Of a stretch of 64,000 bases of DNA, positions 11,346 to 21,400 are shown in pieces. How positions within the stretch are numbered: the stretch's first letter is position 1; the number at the start of each line of letters is the position of its first letter. The DNA is from Paralichthys olivaceus (taxonomy: Eukaryota; Chordata; Actinopteri; Pleuronectiformes; Paralichthyidae), in the NCBI RefSeq assembly GCF_024713975.1, contig NC_091102.1, positions 18,191,501-18,255,500 on the forward strand. The letters are read 5' to 3'. A model generated the notes under the pieces. That model was not told the DNA's origin, made no database searches, and saw only the letters and a program-made list of their open reading frames with translations. The position numbers were made by a program, and so were the translations under genes.

Positions 11346-11977
11346 CAGGTGAGGCCTGAACCATCAATTAGTTATGCTGCTAATTCAGTACGGTATCACC
11401 TCTCTGTGTAGTTGAAAACCAAACTGTACCGGTTGATTCCTGGAAAATCATCTGCATTAAAGTGCACATATCCCTGCAAACTATTTATCAACAGGCTACT
11501 CTAGAACAGGCCAATAGAATTAAGGTTAATGACACTTCCCATTTTCTGCACACAAAGTATGAGCTGCAGCCCTCTGGTGCGAGGTGTAAAGTCCTTCATT
11601 GAAGATTGATCAAATTTAGAAATTAATTTATCCAGGTGTCTATAAAACTTTGAAATAGTAGCAGGAAAGCAGAATTGACATTGAAGGATTAGTCCTCATA
11701 TAAATTTCTTGCAGTGGTATTCTTACTGCTGGTTGGTAAATATCTATTTATTTTAATAATTTTAAAAATCAATTTAATTTGCTTACTTTTTTATGATGTG
11801 TGTTTTATGTATGTTTGTTTTATGAAGCATGCTTGTTTGCCAATTTGCTTTCCTTTTTTTTTTTATGGCTGCAGCCTGGCTGAAAAGCCCAAGATAAATT
11901 TTCCAATAAACACAATCCAACACTAAATTTAATCTATATCTTGATTCATTGATCCCTCCTACAACGGCTTCAACAGT
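11346..11977. other. Unassigned DNA between the LINE and the OR3 promoter region
   Basis: The first 80 bp may be LINE 3' UTR (GAGGCCTGAACCATC). The remainder is AT-rich, with no gene or repeat I can name. Confidence 0.4.
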
Positions 11978-12002
11978 CCACTGATTGGTCTGGTTGAATC
12001 CC
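11978..12002 (+). promoter_or_regulatory. Conserved OR upstream motif at OR3
   Basis: CCACTGATTGGTCTGG followed by TTGAATCCC, 144 bp before the OR3 ATG. It closely matches the motif upstream of OR4 to OR15 (CCACTGATTGGTTGG, then TTTTAATTCCC) although OR3 is otherwise diverged. It contains an inverted CCAAT box (ATTGG). Promoter function is inferred from conservation and position. Confidence 0.5.
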
Positions 12003-12146
12003 ATATCTCTGCTGTTGTTCTCAGAGAAGGTTATTGTAAGAGGCAGTCACTAGTCTCTCACTTCACTTGGTCACACAGAGAAGTTCTCCAAGCCAGTACT
12101 TAGGTAACTAATAGTGTTTGTTTAAAGGGATTCTGCATGTTTTAAA

Positions 12147-13130
12147 ATGATGGAAAATGCTTCAGATGTCACACTGTTAACTCTTTCAGGTTTAGATTTT
12201 ACATCGGAGTATAAAATTACTCTCTTCTTGTTGACTTTACTGTGGTATTTAATTATTCTGTTGGGAAACATTAGTGTCATCGTTGCCATTGTTGTGGATA
12301 AAAACCTCCATGAGCCGATGTATATCTTTTTGGGTAATCTATGCATCAATGCTTTGTATGGGACGCTTGGTTTTTATCCCAAATTCCTTCTTGATCTTCT
12401 GTCATCTCATGTAATTTCTTATGCTGGATGCATGCTGCAGGGTTTTGTGATACATTCATCGATTTGCTGTGATTTTTCGATCTTGGCCCTGATGGCATAC
12501 GACAGATATGTGGCCATATGTCAACCTTTAGTCTACAATTCATTCATGACAAAACAGAGAGTCACCATCTTTGTGTTTTTCTCGTGGCTCATACCTATTT
12601 ATTGTATGTTTATGAACACAGCAACATTATTAGGATCAAGTTTATGTGGCTCACATGTGAAAAAAATCTATTGCGTTAACTGGATGATATTTACTCTTAC
12701 TTGCTCACCACCCACAGCAAACATTGGAGTTACATATTTTAATCTCTTGTTTTATTTTGCACATTTTGTGTTTATTATTTGGTCTTATGTGTATTTGATA
12801 AAAACATGCTTAGGATCCACAGAAAACTGGGGGAAGTTTATGCAAACATGTTTGCCGCATTTGATCTCTCTTGCCACTTTTACCATATCTGTCCTTTTAG
12901 ATTTACTGTACATGAGATATGGGTCACCGAATTTATCTCAAGATCTCAGTAATTTTATGTCAATGGAATTTCTACTTATTCCTCCAGCTGTGAATCCATT
13001 TGTGTATGGATTCAAACTTACCAAAATTCGCAACACATTTGTGAATTTTGTTTATATTAAAAGGAAAAAACGCGTGTCAACCCATGGATTTTTTTCGGAC
13101 AAAAGTGTGCTCTCTGAAACTGCGACATAA
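12147..13130 (+). CDS. Olfactory receptor OR3, delta-like, divergent
   Basis: Intact single-exon odorant GPCR of 327 residues. N-glycosylation site N4-A-S, GN in TM1 (40-41), LHEPMY (54-59), TM3-top cysteine C95, MAYDRYVAIC with DRY at 119-121, loop-2 cysteines in SLCGS, IYCVNW and LTCS, KFMQTCLPHL before TM6, and PPAVNPFVYGFKLTKIR at TM7. The C-terminal tail is longer and more basic (KRKKR) than in its neighbours. It is closer to the OR4-OR16 subfamily than to OR1/OR2, sharing the MM start, SGL and KLTKIR, but it is a separate lineage with no duplicate in the window. An alternative start one codon later is possible. Confidence 0.93.
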   Translation: MMENASDVTLLTLSGLDFTSEYKITLFLLTLLWYLIILLGNISVIVAIVVDKNLHEPMYIFLGNLCINALYGTLGFYPKFLLDLLSSHVISYAGCMLQGFVIHSSICCDFSILALMAYDRYVAICQPLVYNSFMTKQRVTIFVFFSWLIPIYCMFMNTATLLGSSLCGSHVKKIYCVNWMIFTLTCSPPTANIGVTYFNLLFYFAHFVFIIWSYVYLIKTCLGSTENWGKFMQTCLPHLISLATFTISVLLDLLYMRYGSPNLSQDLSNFMSMEFLLIPPAVNPFVYGFKLTKIRNTFVNFVYIKRKKRVSTHGFFSDKSVLSETAT

Positions 13131-13319
13131 ACATGGGTAATGAAGTCAGTGCCTTGTGTAGGCCTATATGCAGAAAATGGAAATTATGGGGAAAATAGAT
13201 TTATTCAGGAAAAATCTTCTTTTCTTTTCTTGTTAGTTGAAACTGTTTGAATGTTGTTTATGTAGAATATAACAGTAGTACAGTGACATAATTGTTCAAT
13301 GATCTTAAATTGCTATGTG
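13131..13319. other. 3' flank of OR3
   Basis: AT-rich DNA, no feature recognised. Confidence 0.4.
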
Positions 13320-13716
13320 GTGTCTGAAATGTTATGTGTTGTCTTCCCTTGAAGGACATTTATCTTTGGGTTTGAGGCCCACAGATCCTGAGAAAATCGG
13401 AGGAAGTTTAGGTTGTCTGAGAAAAACTGAATGTATACATTAGGGCATTAGATCACGGCTCTAACTGTCACCCTAAATTTGAGCTGGTGTCATTCCTTTC
13501 CTGTTACCGGACAGTCTGGAAGAAAGCCAGATGCATTTTCTTCAGATTCACTCCAGGCAGGAGAGATGCACATTGACCCCGGATCTCTCCCTAGGCAGAC
13601 TGCATGTATTGATGCTGAACTTTTTGTAATAAACATTTTATACAATTAAGACGATGTCATCGGAGATTCCCTCTTCATCTTCACATCATCGCAACCCCAA
13701 TATACGACAGCTACTA
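13320..13716 (+). mobile_element. Possible solo LTR (fossil)
   Basis: A block with more balanced base composition than its surroundings. It begins near TGTTGTCTTCCC, contains an AATAAACAT-type polyadenylation signal about 80 bp before its end, and closes CCAATATACGACA. This layout resembles a solo LTR. I could not find a clear target-site duplication and see no coding part. Family unknown. Confidence 0.3.
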
Positions 13717-15250
13717 AATGAAATGCATGATTTACTGTAACATGCACAAGCATATGATATAGAAATCACATTTTATCTTATAATAAACGATCCACAAAAT
13801 CTTTGTTTGCATTTATCATGTTGGGCTGTTTCATTGTCAACAGGGCTGATACTCCATTCTTCAACATTCTACAGTCAGATGTGTTGACATGTCAATGCTT
13901 TTTTTTCCTCCATATTTTTTATGCATTTCCTACATTTTAGAAAAACTGTAAAGCTCAAACTGTACAATTGTAACTGCAACCAGCGCCACTATAGATTCCT
14001 GTGATTTGAATGTTTCTGTCACCAGGCACAAATATAAAATATAATCACTTGTGCTGTTCTATAACAAACTGAGTAGTCAATTAAGTAGGTCAGCATCTGT
14101 AAACAAGATATGTGCTGCAATATGTAAAAAGAAGCTGTGGGATGTGTCAGTAGATGATATTTTTAAATAAAAGGACTTTGAAGATGAGGTGTTTTTCTGA
14201 TGGGTTCATTTCCTCAAATGTAGATAACAAAATGAAAATAGTAGCAATGGGGGCCATAAAAGCCCAAATGTTGTGCCATCAGTAAATATTAATCCCACTG
14301 TTTCTTCAGACACACTGATCTTAATAATTGCATATCTTAATGAGTGTGACAGGACAATAAAAAACTGTGTCTAAAGGAGCGACATGAGTCAGAATCAGTC
14401 CTTTCTCCTGTCTGACCTGTGTCCTCTCTCTGCTGCTGCTCTGACATTATCTGCAGGTACCACTGGTCAAGAGGGAGTTTACCAGATTCATAACAAATTA
14501 ACATTATCGCACAGACTTCAGACAGACAGCACATGAATGTGGGTCAAAACAATGTTGCTCAGAGCTATACCTTACTTTTATTGTATCACAAATAAAGCAG
14601 CCTGTCTTGCAGGCCATAGAAAAATGTAAAAGATGTGTGTTGAATATGCAACAAGTTGAACCTGTAGAGCCTGTTGCTTCCCACAACCACAAAGCTACCA
14701 ACTGAGTTCCACAATTTTCTTTATTTTTGATATAAGGGGTAGACATTAGATAACGAATAGATATAGATGAGATATACACCTTTAGTAAAAGTTGAGTAAA
14801 ATAGTAAAATTAAGCAAAGGTTCAGCCAGAAAGACTGTCTTCTTACACATCCCTCATAATGCCTGGGCCACACTGGGAGAAAGTGCAGGGAGGGACAGCG
14901 GCTTGCTCCTTGAATGCAACTGAGCTGCTAATGAAGGTTTCTGGTATGACGTGTATTTCCTTGAATGAAAGTCTTTGTACTTTGTACTAATGGACTCTAC
15001 GGTATGAAGATGTTTATCTTCGGGTCCTACAATAACAATTAGAACTTAACGGGGAAAAAAGAATGAATTGAGTCAGTCAACAGAAACGCTACCATATTTT
15101 TACTTTGGAACAGACACAGGAAGTGTGAATATTTATGCTTGTTACATATTCAACAGATGGAAATTTTAAACGAGGTGAAAGATACATTTTATTTTGTATT
15201 TTGCTGTGAACTATGCACAGCACAGACAGAATAGGCCAGACTCCTGCTCT
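13717..15250. other. Intergenic DNA, nothing recognised
   Basis: AT-rich non-coding sequence. Short frames on both strands have no recognisable motif. Confidence 0.5.
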
Positions 15251-15770
15251 CTAGAGCTGCTTTCAGACATGCACTCGACTCCCGAAATTCTCCACACCTT
15301 CTCCAGAGGACGTACATGTGTGAACGCAAAAGTCTCAGGATATCTGCAGACTTTCTCCACCCAGAAAGTCTGGACAATCCGATGGGAGAACACAGCAACC
15401 CCTGCTGGATTCACCGCAAGTGACTGGAGAGGGGGATGGATGAGGCCTTTATCACAGACGCATGACAGACGCAAAAAAATAATCTAATAAAACAAATATC
15501 TCCCGATCAAAAAGTGATTCCACACACATAGAAGACACTGACAAAAAATTTGCATGATCCCTGCAGCAGTTTTTATACGTCACTTCCTGCCTCTGTCAAC
15601 TGCACCTGGTTGCTCCACCTCTCACCTGAATAATGCAGAGGATTTGTTGCTGTTGTAAACACATCTGTGCAGAGAACGTCTCGCTGCTTGTGCATGTGTG
15701 AAACAAAACTGTCCAGATCCAATTCTCCGTACTTTATCCACGAAGCTGTTTTCAGACATGAAAACAGATT
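15251..15770 (+). mobile_element. MITE family 2 pieces
   Basis: Starts CTAGAGCTGCTTTCAGACAT, followed by repeated TCTCCACA- and AGTCTGGACAA-like words. A related GCTGTTTTCAGACATG occurs at 15748. The same left end is found in reverse orientation inside every M cassette (for example 23160-23325, ending CATGTCTGAAAGCAGCT before 23326). No protein is encoded. The internal structure suggests two joined partial copies. Confidence 0.5.
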
Positions 15771-16955
15771 AGTAGAGCAGTGCAGCTCACACACATTTGC
15801 CTTGAGCTAGTCACCTATAAGCTGTTAAAATTTTAAATGTTCTCTCTCCCTCCTTAAACTCAGCTGTGTCAAGTCTTTAACAATATAGGTGAGTTGACAG
15901 AGAAGGTGGGGGTTATCCTGGGGGGATATGGCAGAGGAGAGGGTTCGGGTTTCGTGAGCTGCTGGCAGGCTCAATACTCGGCAAGGCAGGCAGACTGATA
16001 AACTGCACAGATAGAAATTAAGGTTTAAACGAGATTCAGAATTAGGTGGCAGAATGAGTTCATCAAAAAAGACTAGATAGCACTGTTACAGCAAACAGTT
16101 ATAGAGCGAGTCGATCCTGCAGGGAGTGAGTCAGTGCAGAGCAGATATTCTGTGTGGTGATGAGCTGATGAAAACCAGGGGAGCTTGATCCCTTAGGCAA
16201 GGCAGGCAGACCAGACTGAGCTGACAGAATGCAGGGGAGTTCTCACCGATGGCATTTTGACAAGCTGTCAGATATGTCCTGGGATCAATGAGTGACCCAC
16301 CTCCACCCCTATACCACTTCAACCTTGGATACTTGTTCATCTCCCATCAACCATCCAACCAGAAGCCCTTCATAGTGATCCAAACCTTATCACCTCCATA
16401 GTGTCTGCTCCAGGGAGAAGTCTCCTTCATAGTCAGACCAACAAAGACTATTCCTCTTGTTCACAATAAATGTAATTTCCTTTATTCATTCTCATTTGAT
16501 TCTTTATGTGTCTCTCCTGATTGAAAGACCTCAGGAAGGATAAAGGCAACATGCACCACAAGACACTTACTCGCCATTATGATTTCACCAAAGTCTGTTT
16601 TTGTGCGAGTGCAGACATGTGAACACCACCATAACTAGTAGGAAGCTGCTACATTAGCCAGATTTACATTTGGTTGACAAACAAGACAAACGAGATCCTA
16701 TTTTAATTTGTCCATATGCCTCATTCACTTTCTTTGGACTTTAATGTCCTTTCATGATCAGTCGTGAATCTTAAACTGACCAATCATCATGAGACCAATG
16801 ATAAGGGGAAAACCAGCCTCCCTGTAAGAAAAATGAAAGAAAAAATTGTGTAACTTTTTGTCGAGAGACAAGTGACAAGGTTTTCGCTTCATAAGCTCCA
16901 TTAATTCCAGTTAATAGAGAACTACCTCGCAATTGCACTCCAGGTGATTTGCAGC
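15771..16955. other. Intergenic DNA upstream of OR4
   Basis: Mixed-composition non-coding sequence. There is a repeated GGCAAGGCAGGCAGAC word at about 15978 and 16197. No gene seen. Unlike later A flanks, no M cassette is present here. Confidence 0.5.
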
Positions 16956-17203
16956 TACTTTTGGTGCAACAAGCTCTCCATAGATGACCTCTGGTATTAC
17001 CTTGGTATTTTGGTAAACAGCTGTGCGTGCGGATAGATGCTTAGTGATGAAAGGGTTTCCAGACCACTGATTGGTTGGTTTTAATTCCCAGTTTGTCGAT
17101 ACTGTCCTCAGACAGGATACTAAGTGAGATGAGGAGACAGACCTTGTGTGTTAGTCAGGGAGGTATACTACAAAGGGAGGAAAGTAAAGTTTTCTTTCTA
17201 CTC
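16956..17203 (+). promoter_or_regulatory. Flank A of OR4 with conserved motif
   Basis: First of seven copies of flank A, beginning TTTTGGTGCAACAAGCTCTC. The motif CCACTGATTGGTTGG is at 17064-17078, 140 bp before the ATG, with TTTTAATTCCC following. An in-frame upstream ATG (17075) would add 43 residues; I treat that stretch as 5' UTR because flank-B genes cannot encode it. Confidence 0.5.
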
Positions 17204-18148
17204 ATGATGGATAATGTCTCTGTGATAACAATATTCTACCTTTCAGGTTTAAATGACAAAATGAGCCACAGGTTTATTCTCTTCTTTCTCAGTTTGTTGT
17301 GTTACTGTGTCATTTTGCTGGTAAATATAACTCTTATTGTGACCATCATCTTGGATAAAAACCTCCATGAACCAATGTATATTCTGCTGTGTGCATTTTG
17401 CATGAATTCACTTTATGGAACAACAGGTTTCTTCCCCAAATTTCTGTGGGATCTGCTCTCTCCTGTTCATGTCATCTCTTATTCTGGATGTTTTCTTCAG
17501 GCTCAGGTACTGTACTCATTTGCAGCCAGTGAACTCTCTTTTCTTGCAGTGATGGCATATGACAGATATGTGGCTATATGTCGCCCACTGCAGTATAACT
17601 CTGTCATGTCAAAGCAAAGACTCATAAAGTTACTGTGTTTCTCCTGGTTTATACCTTTCTGCATTATAGGCTCAAATATTTGTCTGACATCCAGACTGAA
17701 GTTATGCAGCCCGTATATTGCCAGACTCTTCTGTGTGAATTGGATCATTGTTGCACTTGCTTGTTTCCCAGCTGAAACTATTATTAACAACATAGTTGCA
17801 TATATTTCAATAATCATTTATGTATTTCATGGTGTATTTATAGTTTGGTCCTACATATATCTCATTAGAACATGTGTAAATTCTAAAGAAAACAGGGCAA
17901 AGTTCATGCAAACATGTGTGCCACATTTACTCTCCTTGATCACTTTTCTTTTCACAATACTTTTTGATATGATAAGTATACGTTTTGGTTCAAAAAACTT
18001 ACCTCAACCCTTTAAAAACTTTTTTGCAATAGAATTTCTTGTCATACCTCCAATCATGAATCCTCTCATTTATGGTTTCAAATTGACCAAAATTCGAAAC
18101 AGACTTCGCGGAATTGTTTTTTTTAAAACCAGTCTTGGTGTACATTAA
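17204..18148 (+). CDS. Olfactory receptor OR4
   Basis: Intact 314-residue odorant GPCR, first member of the large tandem subfamily. Start chosen at MMDNVS; N4-V-S is a glycosylation site. Other marks are VN (40-41), LHEPMY (54-59), C96 at the top of TM3, MAYDRYVAIC (117-126), loop-2 cysteines 168, 177 and 187, KFMQTC (233-238), and NPLIYG (286-291). Variable sites: TM3 AQVLYSFAASE, TM4 FIPFCIIGS, TM5 IINNIVAYISIIIYVF, TM6 ILFDMISIRFGSKN. The tail ends KTSLGVH, the type linked to 3' flank d1. Expected to act in olfactory neurons; ligand unknown. Confidence 0.94.
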   Translation: MMDNVSVITIFYLSGLNDKMSHRFILFFLSLLCYCVILLVNITLIVTIILDKNLHEPMYILLCAFCMNSLYGTTGFFPKFLWDLLSPVHVISYSGCFLQAQVLYSFAASELSFLAVMAYDRYVAICRPLQYNSVMSKQRLIKLLCFSWFIPFCIIGSNICLTSRLKLCSPYIARLFCVNWIIVALACFPAETIINNIVAYISIIIYVFHGVFIVWSYIYLIRTCVNSKENRAKFMQTCVPHLLSLITFLFTILFDMISIRFGSKNLPQPFKNFFAIEFLVIPPIMNPLIYGFKLTKIRNRLRGIVFFKTSLGVH

Positions 18149-20175
18149 GGAAATTTAAAACCATGTTTGCAATGCACATACTTTTAATATGCACTGCTAG
18201 ACCAGCTGTTATTTGTAAGTTAGTTACATATCTAACTTTTTATTTTAAATTAAAATTGGTATTGATGTGTGTAGAATATTGTTTATGCTCAAGGTTTAGG
18301 GTGATTAGTCCTCTGCCTCTTTTTATTTAGTACTATTATTAAATCATTTTGTATTACCATTTTGTGTATGTCTACTCCCTTGATTCACATTCATTTAAAT
18401 ATTAATTCAAATGTACTGTTGTTGTTTTTTAAGAAATGATGTGCAAATTTCATAGTATAAGTCATAAGGAAACTATTTTTTTAAGTTGGTATTATGATAT
18501 GTCTAATAAAACAAGACTTGTGAAAGGTGAAAGATAAGAGTAGCCAATGTTCAACATTTTCATTTAACACAGAAGCACCCAGTGAACATTTCTGCTGTAA
18601 ACTTCCATGGGAAAAAAAAACATAAACATACATACTATCAAATTAACTGCAATAGTTTATTCCAACATTTTGATTGTGCCAAAAAGCAGCATTCTTGAGT
18701 ATGTCCTGGCCTTCACCACAATACATTCAACTACTATAGTACAAGTATTCAGGCCTAGTATACATTAAACCAAATGGCAATAAAAGATGTAATAATATCT
18801 GTTATTTTGGGTGGCTGGGATTGGTATTAAGATTAAAACTTTACATGTTTTTATTTTACATGAAATATGAAGTTGTAATCAGACTTATTGTCAGCACAAG
18901 GAACTGTGTGATATAATTCTAATCATACGATTCCTCTGACAAACCCAAAAGTAGAATTTTGTTTCCACCATAGGCAATTTGCTATACATTTTTTCAACCC
19001 TATTATAAATTATAATCAGTATATTAGATTGTTTTTATTCCCCACAATTATTATTCCCTGAGAATTAACAGGCTGATTTCAATAAATAATTTGAAAGCCT
19101 GATTAAGTGAAATTTGTTATTTTAATGCAGCTTATTATTTTCACTGTTCACTGTTCTATTCACCTAAACTATTGTGATTGTTATCGAAAACCAGGTTGAT
19201 GTTAATGTTATTACCTTTTAATGATCAATATAATCAAAGTAATCTGAGAAATCAGTTAAATAACACACTTGCTGCCTCTTTTATTACATCCTATAACATT
19301 ATAAATATTCTGTGTAAAGGACAGAATACATTCATGGTGAAGATCAATTCACTTTATTTTGACTTTTTTGGCATTAGAGTCAAAATTAAGTCAACATAAA
19401 CGTGCCATACGTTGTTGATCAGGAAATCAAATGCTTCCACAATCATTAGGTAGGCAAAAGGATAAAGATGCATATAAACAACAGCAACTGGGTCATCCCT
19501 GCTCTTTTGGTTCTAACAGCACACTATATCAAAGCTGACTTTGTTTGTTCTCATTATATAAGAAAATAAAATCAACTTAGATGTTACCGAATAAAAAGGA
19601 ACATATATAAAGGGGCATTCAGGTACGATTCAAAATGTTGTTTGGAACACAGGAACAGACCAACACCATTTCCCTGCAGCTTGACACTTTGGCCCCCTCT
19701 GTTAAATCACATGGAATAAATCTTGGACTCTGTTTTGGAGTTGATTTAAGACTGAAGATTGGCAAACATATTAATCAGATACTATAATTACAATATTTAC
19801 TGCTCTGCATAATTTCCAAGCTCAAATAAATAATCTTTTAATTCTTCTTCTGCCAAAATGGGGAAACAATTTCCTACTTTCATATCCTCCCATCCTTAAT
19901 CACTGCAATTCTTTGGGAAGCACTCGTTCTTGGTAATCTCAACTCGAATTAGGAATAAATGTGGCTGCAAGAATAGAAAAGAGGTGGCACACAACTCCCA
20001 TTCTTGACTTCAGCGTCATACACATATAATGTTGTTTCTAAAGGAGAAATGGCATAAAAATAAACCTCTGTCTGAAGTTGGGTTCAAAATTCAAAATTCA
20101 AATATTAAGAGGTTTTAATACTGGGCATGAATTGTTCAGGTATGACTGGGTTGTCAAATATAAAAAATATATAAC
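18149..20175 (+). repeat. 3' flank block d1, copy 1
   Basis: AT-rich block repeated at 33795-35715 and 41875-43793, always after a gene with the LGVH tail and always before a flank-B gene. Small frames in it (for example 19178-19399) are conserved only because the whole block was duplicated. It carries a LINE relic (19640-20080). No host gene recognised. Confidence 0.85.
19640..20080 (+). mobile_element. LINE relic (RT C-terminal region) inside d1, copy 1
   Basis: Broken frames read LDTLAPSVKSHGINLGLCF around 19680-19740, like the LGPLSxxVKxxxxNLGVIFD region of fish L2-like LINEs. They are followed by LKIGKHINQI, then LNHCNSLG and NVAARI..HTTPIL remnants of RLDYCNSL..NAAAR..HITPVL. It has many stops and is clearly old, since all three d1 copies carry it in the same place. 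Confidence 0.65.
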
Positions 20176-20425
20176 ATGGGGGTGAATCTCCAGGTGCTTT
20201 CAGGAATTACTTTGTTTAGTATCCAGTGGTGCTTATACACATTAATGCTCAATGATGAAAGCACTTCCAGACCACTGATTGGTTGGTTTTAATTCCCAGC
20301 TCATGCACTGCTGACTTCAGACAAGATACTAATAACAGTACGATGAGGGGATGAGAGTGTTATTCATGAAGGTAGACTGGACAGAAAACAGATAAAATAA
20401 AATATATCATTAGAAGCTTCTACTC
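20176..20425 (+). promoter_or_regulatory. Flank B of OR5 with conserved motif
   Basis: First of three copies of flank B. It shares the CCACTGATTGGTTGG motif (20272-20286) with flank A but differs around it. An in-frame TAG at 20411-20413 shows that translation must begin at MMDNVS in flank-B genes. Confidence 0.55.
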
Positions 20426-21400
20426 ATGATGGATAATGTCTCTGTGATAACAATATTCTACCTTTCAGGTTTAAATGACAAAATGAGCCACAGGTTTATT
20501 CTCTTCTTTCTCAGTTTGTTGTGTTACTGTGTCATTTTGCTGGTAAATATAACTCTTATTGTGACCATCATCTCGGATAAAAACCTCCATGAACCAATGT
20601 ATATTCTGCTGTGTGCATTTTGCATGAATTCACTTTATGGAACAACAGGTTTCTTCCCCAAATTTCTGTGGGATCTGCTCTCTCCTGTTCATGTCATCTC
20701 TTATTCTGGATGTTTTCTACAGGCTTTAGTAATGTACTCATTTGCCTGTGGTGACCTCTCTTTTCTTGCAGTGATGGCATATGACAGATATGTGGCTATA
20801 TGTCGACCACTGCAGTATAACTCTGTCATGTCAAAGCAAAGACTCATCAAGTTAGTGTGTTTCTCCTGGTTTATACCTTTCTGCATTATGGGCACAAATA
20901 TTTGTCTGACATCCAGACTGAAGTTATGCAGCCCGTATATTGCCAGACTCTTCTGTGTGAATTGGATCATTGTTACACTTGCTTGTTTCCCAGCTGAAAC
21001 TATGGTAAACAGTATAGTTGCATATATTACAATATTATTTTATGTATCTCATGGTGTATTTATAGTTTGGTCCTACATATATCTCATTAAAACATGTGTA
21101 AATTCTAAAGAAAACAGGGCAAAGTTCATGCAAACATGTGTGCCACATTTACTCTCCTTGATCACTTTTCTTTTCACTCTACTTGTTGATGTTATGAATA
21201 TGCGTTTTAGTTCAAAACAAATACCTCTACCTCTAAAAAACTTTGTTGCAATAGAATTTCTTGTCATACCTCCAATCATGAATCCTCTCATTTATGGTTT
21301 CAAATTGACCAAAATTAGAAACAGACTTAGCAAAATGTTTTACTTAAGTAAACTGTTAAGTTTTGGTGTACATTACAGAAACACAAAACCCTGTTTGTAA
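20426..21400 (+). CDS. Olfactory receptor OR5
   Basis: Intact 324-residue odorant GPCR. The start at MMDNVS is fixed by an in-frame stop 15 bp upstream. Hallmarks at the same residues as OR4: N4 glycosylation site, LHEPMY 54-59, DRY 120-122, loop-2 cysteines 168/177/187, NPLIYG 286-291. Variable sites: residue 50 is S where the others have L, TM3 ALVMYSFACGD, TM4 FIPFCIMGT, TM5 MVNSIVAYITILFYVS, TM6 LLVDVMNMRFSSKQ. The tail is longer (SKMFYLSK to KPCL), the type linked to 3' flank d2. Flank B upstream. Closest relatives are OR9 and OR14. Confidence 0.94.
   Translation: MMDNVSVITIFYLSGLNDKMSHRFILFFLSLLCYCVILLVNITLIVTIISDKNLHEPMYILLCAFCMNSLYGTTGFFPKFLWDLLSPVHVISYSGCFLQALVMYSFACGDLSFLAVMAYDRYVAICRPLQYNSVMSKQRLIKLVCFSWFIPFCIMGTNICLTSRLKLCSPYIARLFCVNWIIVTLACFPAETMVNSIVAYITILFYVSHGVFIVWSYIYLIKTCVNSKENRAKFMQTCVPHLLSLITFLFTLLVDVMNMRFSSKQIPLPLKNFVAIEFLVIPPIMNPLIYGFKLTKIRNRLSKMFYLSKLLSFGVHYRNTKPCL

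Noticed and set aside
17075-17203. Long start (357 residues) for flank-A receptors
   Set aside because: Flank-B genes have an in-frame stop before MMDNVS, OR12 and OR15 lack the first ATG, and MMDNVS gives the usual OR N-terminus.
17503-17817. Antisense 104-residue frame within OR4, repeated in other OR genes
   Set aside because: It is the shadow of the conserved sense coding region and appears wherever the OR exon is copied.
19178-19399. 73-residue frame in d1, present in all three copies
   Set aside because: Conserved only through block duplication; no start context or domain.
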